Below are positions 11,531 to 24,296 of a stretch of DNA of 64,000 nucleotides, one piece after another (positions within the stretch are counted from its first letter, which is position 1; every line of letters starts with the position of its first letter). A program made the translations under genes and the position numbers. The stretch is taken from contig JARGXX010000106.1 in the NCBI GenBank assembly GCA_030374765.1, forward strand, positions 186,001 through 250,000, given 5' to 3'. Under the pieces are notes generated by a model. It made no database searches. It was not told the origin of the DNA and saw only the letters and a list, made by a program, of their open reading frames with translations. This DNA comes from Agarophyton chilense. Lineage: Eukaryota > Rhodophyta > Florideophyceae > Gracilariales > Gracilariaceae.

Positions 11531-11973
11531 TGAAGGAGGAACGATTACGATTGATATCTGTAAGCCGCCAGGACCTGAAGAATCTTACAGACGCTGCATG
11601 AACTCGCCGAACTCAGCTGGAAACATTTAGATAATTATTCTATTGTATTTAGTGTGATAGAATTGCTTTACAGAGCCAGAGAGATCCCAGCTCCTCCCAG
11701 TTGATATTTACTCGGCTCGAGTGACGCTTCTCACTTAGAATCAGGTAGGCATTGTTAGGATACTAAATTACCCCCTTTAAAACATTAGTTCCACCAATTG
11801 GTCTTCAAGCCATCGTTTGCGTACTCCGACCTGTAGAACTACGCAAAAAACGCCATCCCATTGCACCAAGTACTCCTGGAGTGCCGCTGTTAAGTATAAG
11901 GACCTCAGGACCCCCTCTACCACGCTATTTCATGTGGAGACCAGTGCGCTGACCCACCAGTCATTGCATTACA
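11531..11973 (+). repeat. 3' LTR of chromovirus A
   Basis: This pairs with 1793-2236 along its whole length, from TGAAGGAGG to CATTACA, with scattered substitutions and small indels. It contains ATTCTA and TAGAAT around a short loop near 11638-11660, a small hairpin shared in part by other copies. About 443 bp. Confidence 0.85.
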
Positions 11974-12330
11974 AACACCCAAAGTGTTTGTCAGAAGCAG
12001 AATGCGGTAAACACAAGGTCGCCGTTCGGAGGCTACTGGAGTGAAAGTGCTGGGGACAACATAGTTTTGTACTTCAGCGGTTTGGGGTTTTTCGCGTCTT
12101 GAAACAAAAACGTTAACACGACGCATAAAACGAAAGAAATTACGCAGTGTCACCTTCCGTGATGTTCAGAATCTGATGAACCTCGAGTTTTCATCATCTC
12201 ATATACTATGGGTTTTCTGTTTTTGGGAACTACATCTCAAAGTAGATCGCGACATTGTGTTTTTCGAGGTATAGACGCGTTGTTTTTTTGAGCCGGGAAA
12301 GAGATCGACTTTCAAGACCGAGCTCTGTAA
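11974..12330. other. Unassigned spacer
   Basis: Flanking DNA to the right of chromovirus A. I see no gene, repeat or clear target-site duplication. Confidence 0.4.
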
Positions 12331-14987
12331 TTGAGAGTTTACACTTTCTTCGAAAGCGTAAGAGAAAATGGTAGACTCAGAATAGAACAAAAAGCGACTG
12401 TGAATATAATCATCCGGTGTTTTAAAATGAACGAGGTAAAGTTCCCAAAAAGCAAAGTGAGGCTGATTTTTCCATGTGGAATTAAAGGTGTTCGTGGGAC
12501 ATATGCTGAATTCACACAAGGTATTACTTATACAGATCAATTTTTTGATAAAAACGATGTGAGAGGCGCCGAAGAAGCAGAAGATGTACTCTTTCACTCG
12601 CCACTGGGATCATGTCGCAAAATAGATGCCCCATTTCAAAGAGCTCTCCGGGACAGGTTTGTCCAGATTTCTATCCGCGTCGTGCCCAGAGAACCATGAG
12701 ATACAAGCTGGCACTAGCTTGGAAGATTTCAAACAAACAACATTAGCTTCTTCGAGGCGGGACAATGTGCAAGACCTGTGAAAACAGACGAAGAATCTAC
12801 TTTCTGCTCATAAGTAGATTCTATGCTGCATGAAAAAAACATGGATCCTACTGTTAACGAGTTTCAACGAATGAAAACCTTTCTGTATATGACAGAAATC
12901 TCAGGAATACTGCAAAGTACAATCAAAAGGTTGAGAAACGTAGAAACAATCAGACCTTCATCATCGTACAGTTCGCCGATCTCATATGTAGTTCGTCAGT
13001 CAATGCTGACAGAGAAATTAGTGAGTATGTGTCCAAAAGGCCATACGGTCTCTTCTGGACGTTTGAAAAGCACAAGAAACTGCTCGTAGGCGGGGATCCC
13101 TTGTAGGATCAAGCGAGTAGGACGTTTTAGTGGTTCAAACCATCAACCATTTTGACTGCACTAGTACGAATGTGAGGCTCATTCCATGAAATCACGAACG
13201 AGTTCAAGAGGGCAAAGAATAACTTTTCGAGTATAAGCCAGAAAAAAGAAGAACAGAATTAACTCGACGGAAGCATGCTTCTTAGAAGATTTTCTGCTCA
13301 TCTTCAGCAAAGCAAAACTGATTTATAAGAGATTTATATCTTTTTCTGCTTGCCCACTGATGGACTCGAATATGTGACGGGCAAGAAGGTAGATCTCATT
13401 ACTGCATGGCTTTTCATAGGCAGCAATCTAAAGATCGAGCCCAAGCAGAGATGTAGTGCGGCTAACTCGATTATATTCTTAGTTATACCTGGCAGTCATT
13501 CAATTGAATAAATTTATACGTTTTTTTATGTGTTGTTGAAAAAGTTTCGAGACCTTGATAGAGAAACCATAACTTTGTGTTGCGATAAGAAGATCCGGGA
13601 TTTAAAATCATTTGTGATGTACTTTACTCCGACCTGGACAGCTGCGTCAGTGGGTATTGAGTTAATAGGACATACTGCGGCATTATTCTTCCAATTTTGC
13701 CACAAAAGAAAGCAATATGTTTCTGAGTGGGAATATTTTTGTGCCTTTCCAGATGTTACAGAATCTCTTCTCCGTAGCGCAACAACAAAAAGTCTAGAGT
13801 ACAGGATCGGTAACCTAAAAGGAGCTTCGGATGTTGATCTGCGTGCAGTAGCTTCGGAATTTTTTCAGCTTGAAGCACTCTTTCTAAGGATTCATTTAGT
13901 TCTAAAGAAAGAAAGAAGAAGAAAATTATAAGTGAGCTTAAGAAGTGTTCTTGCTTGGGAAAGATTTATTTGGACTTTAGATATGCTTTCCCATACGATA
14001 CATTACACCTGGACTTCCTGGGAAGGACCTAAGAGCTCTTCAAACTGCTCATGGGATCACATGCAAGACATGGGAATATGAGAAGGCTTAACCTATATTG
14101 CACCAAACCGGGAACCGTAGCGCTAATCGATTGCTTTATGGACAGTTGCTCAAGTGGTATCTTAGGCGCTTGGCGTCGCGCTAAAATGTTCTTTGCGGTT
14201 TTTAGAAAATACTATGCTGAAGACTTGGAAAGGCATGCTGAGATCTATATCTTACCAATCATACACCACTTGAAAGTTCAACAAAGAAAGATTACTATCT
14301 GGAGGTTGACATTTTGATTTGTTAATCTGTGCGCCAACCTCAAATGTAACAGAAAGACTGAAGAAGATATGAAACACAGTGTCGAAGAGATGTATGCAAG
14401 ATTTGTTCAAATGTTTCGCCCAAATTTAACATATTCTTACTCTTTCATCCCTTCTACACACTCAATTTTTCGCATACTCCAAATAATGTGTAAGTGTGAA
14501 TCATCTCACATCACCTTTCAGTTTCTGATTGAACGACTTCTAGGTGAAATATGAATCTGTATCACCGGGCGTTCAAGCGTATCTACGCATCTGTTCCATA
14601 AAGTCCACAAGATTGTTTCTCTTTGCTTGATGAATCGATTAATAGCCCCTCGAATTCTGAATGAAAAGAGGTTGCCTATTGGTTCCTTCCTGACACCTCC
14701 AGCGCTGTTACATACCATAAAATGCACACCCACTCTGGAGCAGTCTGCAGCGGAGCTGGGAAACCTTGTGCGTTTTCTAGAAAGACTTGACAATCTGCTC
14801 TGAGGCGGTTTTTTTATCCCATACTCTCGCTCTTGCAAGAAAAGATTTCAGATCTGCATTGAGAGAGAGTTTGACAGGACCAAGAGTTGTTAAAGAGGAC
14901 TTTGGTTCTCTATTTGAACCCTTAAAAATGCCAGGTCCTAATGAAAGGCTCAAATTAAAGCAGGACCGAGGAATCACGTGGTTTTAA
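12331..14987 (+). pseudogene. Possible decayed coding tract, family unknown
   Basis: Four plus-strand frames follow one another: 12331-12699, 12823-13089, 13530-13931 and 14051-14317, with weaker ones at 14369-14554 and 14787-14987. Their products are rich in charged residues and have protein-like segments (KSKVRLIFPCGIKG, VASEFFQLEALFLRIHL, FFAVFRKYYAEDLERHAEIY). Several start at non-ATG codons, and stops lie between them. This could be one long gene in ruins or chance frames in AT-rich DNA. I cannot name a family. The minus strand over the same stretch has fewer long frames. Confidence 0.25.
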
Positions 14988-17916
14988 TTGAAAAGGCAAA
15001 CGATCCCGAGTGGCCATCCACTTTTTCAAGTGTGGAGAATGAAGCAAACCAAAAACCTTCACATGATTTGTACTGTGAAGAAGTAAGGAAGATATTTGAG
15101 GGTCGATTATCTATTTGAGAATGGGAGTACATCCAACATATTCATGCATCTTTTGTCGAAATATGGAGGTAGTATAGGATTATATTCATTTTAGCTCTTG
15201 ATTTGTTATATGCAGCAAGCAGTCTAGATGCCTAGATTACTACAGAGCCTGTATGCTGCATTCAAATAGTTGTAGGCGTTTTTGACATACAGAAGTGGTG
15301 CTATTACCTCGAAAAGGGGAGACAAAATGATATTCAGAGAGATTCAGTAGCCTTGAAAGGCGTCTGGCGTGTTCTTCGTGAATAGTATCTGCCATACCAT
15401 ATCCTTCGACTTCAGAAACGAAAACAAAGGAAAAGAAATGAAAAAAACCAATCGGGTTTCTGTGTTCGGAAGCATATCGCAAGCCGATTTTGCAAGATAG
15501 ACTTTCTGCTTTGCAATTGCGGCATCAAATCCAAAGCCAGAGTGCGACCTTTGCGGATGAATAAGTACAAGATTTAATGAATCTTAAAGACTGTATGCGA
15601 TCTCCAATTTGTAACTCATCAATATTTGTAGCCACATCAAGAGCTAAGTGTTTCAAGAAAAGTATCTACAGACAAAAGCATTAAAATTTTCAACTTTGGT
15701 GGTGAGGGTTTCGTTTACGTTAAGGAAAACATAAACGACCACCAATGCTGATGACAGCCATATAACACGCGAACTTGGCAAGACATAAGAAGTACTCTAT
15801 TGAACTCCCATCGGCACATTAAAGCAAGCGCGAAACTGTGGACTAGTCTTTCTCCGGTGATGGACACATTTCTATTATGCGAAGTCTAAAGGCCAAGGTG
15901 AACCATACAAGATGGACTCGTTTGGAAATATTTGTTGCAGTGAATACAGTCCAATATAAAAACGCAGTCATTATAATAACCCTAAAAACTCTTTTACGTG
16001 CGTGTACACTGCATATGTGCTAGATATTTTAGTTAGACCTGTTAATGGGCCACGCCTAGATTGTGGCAACATCCGTGCCATCATTACGAACTTTAATCTA
16101 TTCCAGGTGTTTCTTAAGGTTCAGCAAAATGTCTTCCACGAAAGCTAGTGGATTTTGATCCCATCATCGAAAGATAAATATACCCTCAACGACCAGATTT
16201 CCGCTTAAGAGCGTTTTAGTGCGATCAGATACAAATAATTGGCCAATTCGGATCTCGAACATTGGTAGAGCATCATCGTACTAGAACGACATTTTCACGT
16301 ACTCTCTTTTGAACCAAAGAATGTGAGAAAACTGCATAAAGAGTCGCAAACTGCGTCGCTGCGGAAAAGTTATGGCGGGAGGTGGCAAAAATTGGTAGTA
16401 AAGAGCAAAAAGGCAACTGTAGACACGCAAGTCTTCAAGGGTTTCTGAATCGCCGATGGTCGTGGACGTTCGTCTCGAGAAAAAGTAATACTGGTACAAG
16501 AACAAAAAAGCTGGTTAAGAATCTCAATAGAATGTTTCATGTGAATCGCAATCTAGCAGCAATTATGTCTCCAGCCATAGCAAACAACAGATAAAACAAT
16601 CTGCAATCACCGAAAAGTATTTATACGAGATCCATGTTTAGGAAAAACAGAATAAAACCAATATTCATCTCTTAATGCCTGTCGCGTCTATTCCGGATTT
16701 CAACGTGATTGTTCTCCGTATGCAGCCCAACCCCAATGTGTTGGGCATTGAGAGTGAATCCTCAGACCATGCAACTGGTGTAGAAAGCCGCTGCATTTCC
16801 CAACTTGGGTCTTGTGCAAAGCCACAAGATAATATGTGTTCTAGCAGCGGAGTTTTATCAAATGCACAAAGGCCACTAGTCAGTAATTCAAGGTAAAGAG
16901 AAGAGTTCTAAATTGTCTTTGATACCAGCAGGGATTGTAGAAATAGTGATGGCCGGCCACAGGTTGTTTGAAGGACAACGTAAGAAGATGATGCAAACAA
17001 GCTGTGACCCGCTTTTGCATATGTGAGGGGAAAAGAGCAAGCTTTGCGTTTTAAAATAAGCCTGACTGATTTGAGGTGAAGGAAATCTGTTTCAAAAATC
17101 GGGTTGCCTGTAAAAAGATTTCTCTGATAAAAGAGCTTTCATTACTGCATATGTATTGTACTATGCCGTGCTTTTGAGTTAAATGTCGCGTGTGCGTCTT
17201 TTCCGACCAGAGATGTAATCTCGCTCACGTCATCGCCTTGGAGAGATGGCACTCATCCCTTGAGCCTATAGCAGTGCGAAGCACTGCCATTTCGGGGTGT
17301 CGTCTCAACTGAGATGGTATAGTGCTCTATGTTGTCTGACAGAGCAGAAAACCTAATATAATCCAAGCAATTGCAATCAATCCTTTCTCTCTTCGCACTT
17401 CGCTCGTTTGACAATGTGACTGTGTTTTCTGGTCAGTGAAGCTTTTAGTATTTCGATCAAAAAAGAGTTTTTAAACTGCTCCAAATTGGAATAATTCAAG
17501 AGCGATGGTTCCAGAGCAGTTCTGCATTTGCCCAGGGATCAACTCTGCGAAAAATCTATTTTAGCATAATATGATAAGATCTTTTCGTTTAAAACGCTTG
17601 AAACTCCTTTCGTTCCCGATACTCTCGCCCATAATGCGCCCACAAACACCAATCTTTTTATCAGCAGCATTTCTCTCAAATCATTCGCGTACTTTCATCA
17701 GACGACGCCAAGGGTACCGTTGCAGCGCCTCGCAACCCGTCTTCCTGGACCTCTCGTATCAACGCACATGTTTTCCGAAGTCATTTTGCCGGCGTTTAGT
17801 CTGAAACGGAGCACTCTCAATCTTAATATATGCAGTGAATACATTTCTACATTCTTGGCTGTTTATGCCAGTATTAAATTTGCTGGTTGATCGATCTATA
17901 AATCGAAGACCACGAT
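14988..17916. other. Unassigned spacer
   Basis: About 2.9 kb with only short frames on both strands. A small perfect hairpin, GCAGTGC-GAA-GCACTGC, lies at about 17271-17288. Frames such as 16675-16896 have no recognisable motif. I see no transposon domain. Confidence 0.4.
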
Positions 17917-18904
17917 TTGAATCAGTTTGTGCGAGATGTGTTTGAAAATTATGTCCAAGAATTGCTTGCAGTCGACCAGCTGTCCTTGCGGGTTCAGGGT
18001 AAATTTGTAGAATCGTTCACAACCAATGAATGCCTCGCAACTGCAGCTGCAAGAGATGCTATTTTGGAGTGTTTTAAGGCGCCTGGCTGTGTGCATGCGC
18101 CATGGCTTCAAGCTTATTAACGCGCCGACGTTTAGTTCTTTCCATCAATTTCACAAGATGAAATCAGCATTTATAGGGAAATGGCGAGTGAATCCCAGCA
18201 TAAAAGCGCTTTTCAGGGAGAATAGAGACATGTTACTTCAATTAATGAATATGGGTCTGCAGAGATGTTGCATATGGGTGGGTTTCTTTTAAACGTGGAT
18301 GCAGTTTTGATGAATCCCATGCGTGGTATTGGTACAATTTTTACAGAGGCTGGTATGAATCGTATGGATATACCACTGGCGGGGTCTCGTTGCAAACGCT
18401 TTTTGTTTTGTTGTTGGTATGATATTGATGCGTGCGATATTTTGGAGCGTGAGAAACAGCCCGCCACCAAACATATCAGAAAAGTGACCCATGTGTCTTC
18501 GCGAATTGTTGGAAGGGATATAGATGAAGGTGTCGTGCATTTGGCTAGAAAAGATGTCCGTGCTACTAGATTGGAAGGCTTGATTCAGTTGAGACATTCC
18601 GATGCTAATCAGGTGGTTGTGCAATGTGCCCAGGAATTGGTTGTGTGCAATCCACCTTTCCGAAAAATATTTGTGTGCTGATGGTGCCTGGAGTAGTATG
18701 GGAGACTTTTTGAGACGTAAGGCAAGGGAAGATAATATTGCTGTGCTGCTGTTTAGTGTTAGGAGTCGTAACGAAGAGCTGCAATTGGAAGCGATAAAGA
18801 AGCTCCCCGTTCGCATTGGTGACATAGACGGCAGGATTTTTATGTATGATGGGTTGACCCCTCAGATGCAAGCCCGTACAAAAGTATCAGGGACAGACAA
18901 ATGA
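17917..18904 (+). pseudogene. Possible decayed protein gene, unknown family
   Basis: Plus-strand frames chain together: 17917-18120, 18026-18292, 18265-18681 and 18602-18904. Each overlaps the next by 28 to 95 bases, which suggests one reading frame broken by three frameshifts. The best part reads GFLLNVDAVLMNPMRGIGTI, then TEAGMNRMDIPLAGSR and RDIDEGVVHLARKD, and the end reads RSRNEELQLEAIKKLPVRIG with a TAA at 18902. The balance of acidic, basic and hydrophobic residues is better than in the competing minus-strand frame (18825-18289, 178 codons), which is rich in Ser, Thr and Asn as antisense frames often are. No family is recognised, so this stays a hypothetical pseudogene. Confidence 0.3.
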
Positions 18905-21374
18905 ATTTTACTTTCTGTGACTTCAAGAGAGAATAGCAAGATGTAGTATAATTTGACAGCAACCATTCTTTACAACGCCTATTCCCAATATTGATTTCTT
19001 GTAAGGGTTTGAATGATATATATTCTAGCAATTTCTAACCACTAATATCTGTATCAGTGTGGGGAGCTCATCTTCTCAAAATTTTTGTGGAACCATTTTT
19101 TTCGCAAATGGCCTTATATATGACACGCATACTTCTATAAAAGAGGCGTGTACGTGTAGTCATTAAAATAATGTGTGCACATGCAAAAACGACCACCGCA
19201 AGCAGTCACGCGCTCCTTCGCATCCCCATAGCTCCCAGCCGGTTCTATTGAAACTGCGTCTTGAAGCTTCAAGCGCATAGCAATACTCGCTGCCATCTTC
19301 AACAGCGTGTCCCTTTGCCTGAGATACTTGTGCGCGGCATTGGTAGCACTCCAAGGTGCTTAGAGTCGCGCGTCCGTTTTTGCAAAGCGTTTGCTGTGCG
19401 TATCTGTTCCCTAATCGTGACGCTTTCATCTTCATCAGCACAGCTGTTATGATCTCACGGCAATGCTCTCACTCTCATGCCCTGGCAAGGACACCCTGCT
19501 GTTGTGTGGCGATATGACGACTGTTTCGCGCTTCCTAGCTTGCCTCCCCGTTCGAGGCGTGATGTGTTGTTGTATTTGGACTGCCTCCATTGCTGTTACA
19601 GCGTACTTCCAGCGCTACGGCAACAGAATTGATTAACTAGTCCACTTTTTGATAAATTTGCGTACCCCGTCGAGTATACGTTGCTTTGTGGTTGTGAGCG
19701 CCAAAAGTATTCCTGAGCACCATGTTGGCCTTTTGTTTGGCGTTTTGTGTTCTGACATGTCCCACTGTATCCTTTTTCATGAAATTATTTTCAATTGAGC
19801 CTTCGATCAAATTGTATTGAGAGACGAGCACAACAAAAACTTCTTGTGGCGAGTGAAACAATTCAATAAGATAGAATTTATGACTATTCGTCTCCTTGAG
19901 CGGTTAAATAGCTTCCGTTCGCAGGACTCCCAAAGGTATGCAATTGGAGTAATCGCGCTTTACCACGGGCTTTTATTCTGCACATGGCCTCGTGAGCGCA
20001 TCGAATGTGCTTTTATATATGACACCCTTAGCTCAAAAACACTGATTAATGCAAAAGCTTCACTACACAACCCCACCAGCCACTTCAATTTTGCGGTGTA
20101 GCCAACGCTTCCAACCAAGGCGGCACGCTCTACATCAATTGCTGGCCATTTTTTGCATGCGCGACTAGCAGCAGTGGATTTCGAAAGAGTGGCAGAGAAG
20201 AAAAATACAGAAGGTGATTTCGCCCCAAGAAAATGGAGTGATACCTTTTTTCTTAAGGAAGATCTCTATCTCTCATTGCAAATTATAACCTTTGGCGTTC
20301 ACATGGCTTGGTTTAAGCAAGACGGTTCTCCGACACAGGTCTTGCTCCAAGGCGTTGGACTCATTTTCTATTGAATGGGGCACTGGTTGCTGAAATGGGA
20401 AAAGAGCTCTGTCCCATAGTCGCGTTCGACGTCCGAGCACTTGGAAATACTTTCTTTGAACACTAAAATGAATTACAAGCACAGCCGAAAGTGTCTGACG
20501 CCGCTGCCGTGTTTAACGCAGTCTTCAACAAGAGAAGAATGCCAGAGCCGCAGCTAGTGATGTATAGTCATTCATTCTGTGCGCAATTGCCGTACGAATG
20601 GATGAATCAAACCTGATACCAAATACAGTATGGCCTTCACTTAATTCACCAGTACAGGTACTTCTCGAACACTGCAAACCGCAAACCGTTGATACAGCTG
20701 TCACAGATGCACCCTGAAGAATTGGGTTATGAATTGAAGAATTCCTGGAACCAGAGAATGATGGCTGCTCTACAACTGCAGGTGTCTTAGCTTATATAAT
20801 GGTCACAGTTCGTAGTACCGGTTTTGAAGCGCTGTGCCGGGTCTTGCACACACTATCTCCAGGAGATTATCTCTTCGTGATGTAGTTCTGTCGTCTCTAT
20901 CTCACCTTCCTCCTGTTTCTTTTCCTAATATCACTTCTCCTCCGGATGCAGCACTATGAAGAGCTTTGTGGCTAACATGTTTTAACTTAGATGGTTTCAA
21001 TGCAGAATAGGTAGATGAATCGTTGAAGAAATATAGCCATCCGCCGAATACTCACGAGGGCGGCTTGGTGTCATTCTGACTGATTTCTAGTAGCGAATAC
21101 GATGTTTGTCTGATGGTAGCAAAGACAATTTCCGCTGAACTTCATGCGCAGAAAGCTCGTACTGCTGGAAAAAAATGCCTCATGAGAAATTTGAAATCTA
21201 TGGAACAACCCTGCTCACTCCACATCAGGCGATCAAATGAAAGATTTGTCCTGTTAGAAAAAGAACTCTACCGGAAATAAAGAGTAAGCGAAACTGGTCA
21301 GAAACGGAAGGCTTTTATTTCCAGAGATGTACTTCGCATTAAGACGTAGCATAGGTATTAAGAATTTTGCACGT
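18905..21374. other. Unassigned spacer with short frames
   Basis: A TATAAAAG sequence, good for a TATA box, is at about 19136-19143, but no convincing ORF follows. Frames at 19817-20101 and 20153-20374 on the plus strand look moderately protein-like (RLLERLNSFRSQDSQRYAIG; RKWSDTFFLKEDLYLSLQ) and could be pieces of one decayed gene, but I cannot name it. After 20380 both strands are full of stops. Confidence 0.35.
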
Positions 21375-22325
21375 AAGCTACTTACGGTGCTCAGGCGCGG
21401 TGCGGCTCATACTGAGATGGAATTGCGGGCGCAGTGTCGCGTCATAGCGAGGATGAGCGCATAGGCGGCGACTAAAAAGAGCGCAGAGGCGAGAGTGGAT
21501 GCGCTGCTGGCGCTGTAACTGGTGGTGCTGGGCTCCCGCGTTGCGAGGCAGACATGTGCAGTGGCGGTTGTGAAGTGTCCAAGGCGAAGAAATCGTTTGA
21601 GAAGGTCTTGATGCCCGAGGGAAGTGGATGATCTTGTGGTGAGGGTGAGTGTAGAAAAGGAGGGGTGGCACGTCGTAGAGAGGCAGTTGGCGCAGTTGGT
21701 CGACCTACACAACTCAGATGATGAGCGGAAAGGGTGAAGTGTCGAGGTTGAGGAGGCAACCGTGGCATGGTGATGGCGCGTTGCAATCTGAAAGTGCTTG
21801 TCTCAATGGCCTAGCGGTTGAGGTAAACGCGATTCGAGTAAAGACGTTTGCATCATTGCGGCGAGCAGTAAGGCGGCAGCCCGGGAGATAATATCTTGCA
21901 TCAGCATGGACGTAGCGCCCCGTTTTCAGAACACAAGAATACGCGCCGATGTATGTATTCCTTGTGGGAGTCGCGTTAAGTGCAACACATAGGCAGCCTT
22001 AATGTCGAATTGAAATGCCAGTACCTTTTGACTGGCGGCTTTGTGCGATTGCACGGAGGCAGCCGAGCGTGTGGATGTCTTCGAGGGGGAGTGCGGCGGA
22101 TGCAGAGGGAATGCAATCGCAGTTTATGACGAGCAGTGCCAATTGCGCAGAGCCTGATGGAGTGCTGGCAAACTGCTTGGAGGGATGGGTGGAGGGCTCG
22201 TGTGCGTAGAGACGTGCACTTGGTTGGAAAGTGAGGCGGAGGCGATTGAACTGAGCTTCTGTTAGACGTCACCGTCATCGAAACATACACAGACGTCAGT
22301 GAGACCCAGCGGCGAGGATTTTTTC
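21375..22325. other. GC-rich island, no gene recognised
   Basis: This stretch of nearly 1 kb is clearly richer in G and C than its neighbours, with many CpG and GCG steps. Several short frames overlap on the minus strand (21378-21671, 21407-21712, 21472-21786, 21976-22428), and their products are rich in Ser, Pro, Arg, His and Thr, as GC-rich non-coding DNA tends to give. It may be an old gene, a CpG-type promoter or a DNA segment of other origin. No motif decides. Confidence 0.4.
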
Positions 22326-24023
22326 TGTGCCCACTTTGAACTGCGGTCGATGCAGCGACATGAACAGGCAGGGTTTTGACACATTCGACAAAACATACGC
22401 GAGTGCAACAAAGTGTGATGAAATCCACTCATAAATTATTAACCAATGATGATCGGAATTTTGCATTTTAGTACACCATTTTGTTATAATTCTTTTGAAA
22501 GCCTTTAAAATGGACAACCCATTGATTTCAGCCCCCTTTGGACCACTCTGAGGACCAGATGATTTAACATAAAAAAATTTGAGGGAAATCGAACAGTGCC
22601 ACATGCCCATACGCTGCTTCCTCTACGTACCAGAGAAAAATGTTTGGGATATCTTACGCCCTCTTCTAATACCAAATTTGGCCAGAAGCACTGCTTCTTG
22701 TGTGGAGCATACCCGACCCATGCTGCTGCTAACAATTTTCGAACATCTTCAACCCTAGATGTTCATTCATTATTAGCATCTCACACTTCTCACGAGAAAG
22801 CTCAAATCCCTTAGCACCAAGTCGAAAAAGATTCCTTTCATCATTCGCTACCGTTCTTTCCAGAAGCGAAACTCCCCTTTCAAGTCCTTCTAATTCCTGA
22901 ACGTCATCCTACGCCTAATTCTTTTCAACATACTCGTCTCCCAAGAGCTACACGACTTCAACTTCAATTTATCTGGACTTTCAGAATTTCAGCGTTCGAG
23001 CGACTTCAGTTAGATCCACCTTTCTCAACGGCTTAGCTTTCTAACTTTACCTCTTCTATTCAGTCTTTATGCATCACAAGCCTCTTGCACTTCAGATTGG
23101 TGGTTGTCTCCATCGAAAAAAACATTCTTCAAATACCTTCTAATCGACAACATCAAATACGACAGCACCAGCTCCATCAACGGTTTATTCACAACATAAT
23201 TGATCTATTGAATGCTCGAATAAGAAGAAGACCGCGCTTTCAATGGGCTTACTTCAGCCAACGAAGCCTTGTTCAATTGTTGCTGTCACGAAACCTCCTC
23301 TGCTCCAATGTGCTCTGTCTTTCACCTTTGCATAGATCTTGTTCGCATGTCAAGGCGGTACAACTCTATCACTGATTTGACTGACCGCAAATTTTTACTC
23401 TTCATACCTGCACCAATTCCACCAAGCACTTAGCATTCTACATCTAAGGGCTTGGCTGAACCTCAAACAAGCGCACTTTCGACGAAACCGTTCATAATTC
23501 GTCCAAAAAAATGTGTGTTTCGTTGTAAACACCATCATGCTAGACACGATTTGTCATTGAAACATTTTTCCCTGAGCCCCGTTCATCGACGCCAAACTCT
23601 TCCTGAAACGGGTCTTATCATACAAAGTACTTCAATATTGCAAATCCTATAACTCATTCTCTTGTTCTTATTCAAGACTTTGAATTGGGTTATATCAACA
23701 AAGAGAGCAAAAGATGGAGAAAAAAGAGATCACAGTAAAGGTATTTAAATCTTAGCGCCAAACCACTAGCACACGATAAATTTTTGTTCGGAAAATCTAA
23801 GCAGTTCTTTCCTGCAAAAACATCCAAGCCCAAGCACTGTACATTAGATCCGCCGAAAAAAACAAGTCACTCTAGACGAACCTCACAAAAAAGATAAAAG
23901 TTGATCTTTGTTCAACCACCTACAGCGGCAAAATACCTTACTGCAAAGAAATATGCCTTCTTCACCGGGCATGTATAGATTCCAGGTTATAGGATTAAGC
24001 AATTTTGTTCAAAATTCATTCGT
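22326..24023. other. Spacer, partly pyrimidine-rich
   Basis: From about 22800 to 23660 the plus strand is strongly C/T-rich, with many CTTC, TTCT and CTTCT runs, and holds only short Ser/His/Leu-rich frames. No gene or repeat domain is recognised. Confidence 0.4.
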
Positions 24024-24296
24024 CGGAACATCGAATATGTTCCAACTATGACGGAAAGAAGAACGAAGAGTAAACAATTGGGCTAATAATATGTAAGAAC
24101 TAATAACTAGTGATGACAAGCAAATCATCCTGAAGTACCCGTCTATATTCCAGCTATATTTCAGCCATAATTCGGACAATTTCTAAACCAGAACCAAACT
24201 TTCTCTTTTTTACCAATTATACGTTCTCACAGGTTTTCGACAGAAACGCCCACAATTTGTTCACTATTTCGTCATCGTTGATCCACGTTCGAAGTA
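24024..24296. repeat. MITE-like repeat, copy 1 (degraded)
   Basis: This matches 36491-36763 in the same orientation over most of its length. Shared blocks include ACATCGAATATG near the left end, TAACTAGTGA with GATAAGCA or GACAAGCA in the middle, TTCTCTT-TT-ACTAATT, and ACGTTCTCACAG followed by GACAGAAACGCCCACAATT on the right. The terminal inverted repeats seen in the other copy are worn here. A short, non-coding, about 270-bp element in two copies suggests a non-autonomous DNA transposon. Confidence 0.55.

Larger units (their letters stand above)
1793..11973 (+). mobile_element. Ty3/gypsy chromovirus, copy A, full-length but decayed
   Basis: A complete LTR retrotransposon of about 10.2 kb. 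It has two LTRs beginning TGAAG and ending ACA, a conserved post-LTR segment where the primer-binding site belongs, and a purine-rich tract just before the 3' LTR. Between them lie gag, aspartic protease, reverse transcriptase, RNase H, integrase and a C-terminal chromodomain, in Ty3/gypsy order. Every domain is broken by stops and frameshifts and the two LTRs differ at roughly one base in five or six by eye, so the insertion is old. Candidate target duplications (CACTC on the left, CACCC two bases beyond the right end) do not match cleanly. A 3-kb region after pol contains antisense reading frames. Confidence 0.9.

Noticed and set aside
18289..18825. 178-codon minus-strand frame
   Set aside because: Opposite to a better plus-strand chain of frames; its product is dominated by Ser, Thr, Asn, His and Ile, as expected for an antisense shadow.
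19136..19143. TATA box of an unannotated gene
   Set aside because: TATAAAAG is present, but no convincing reading frame follows within 1 kb, and such words are common in AT-rich DNA.
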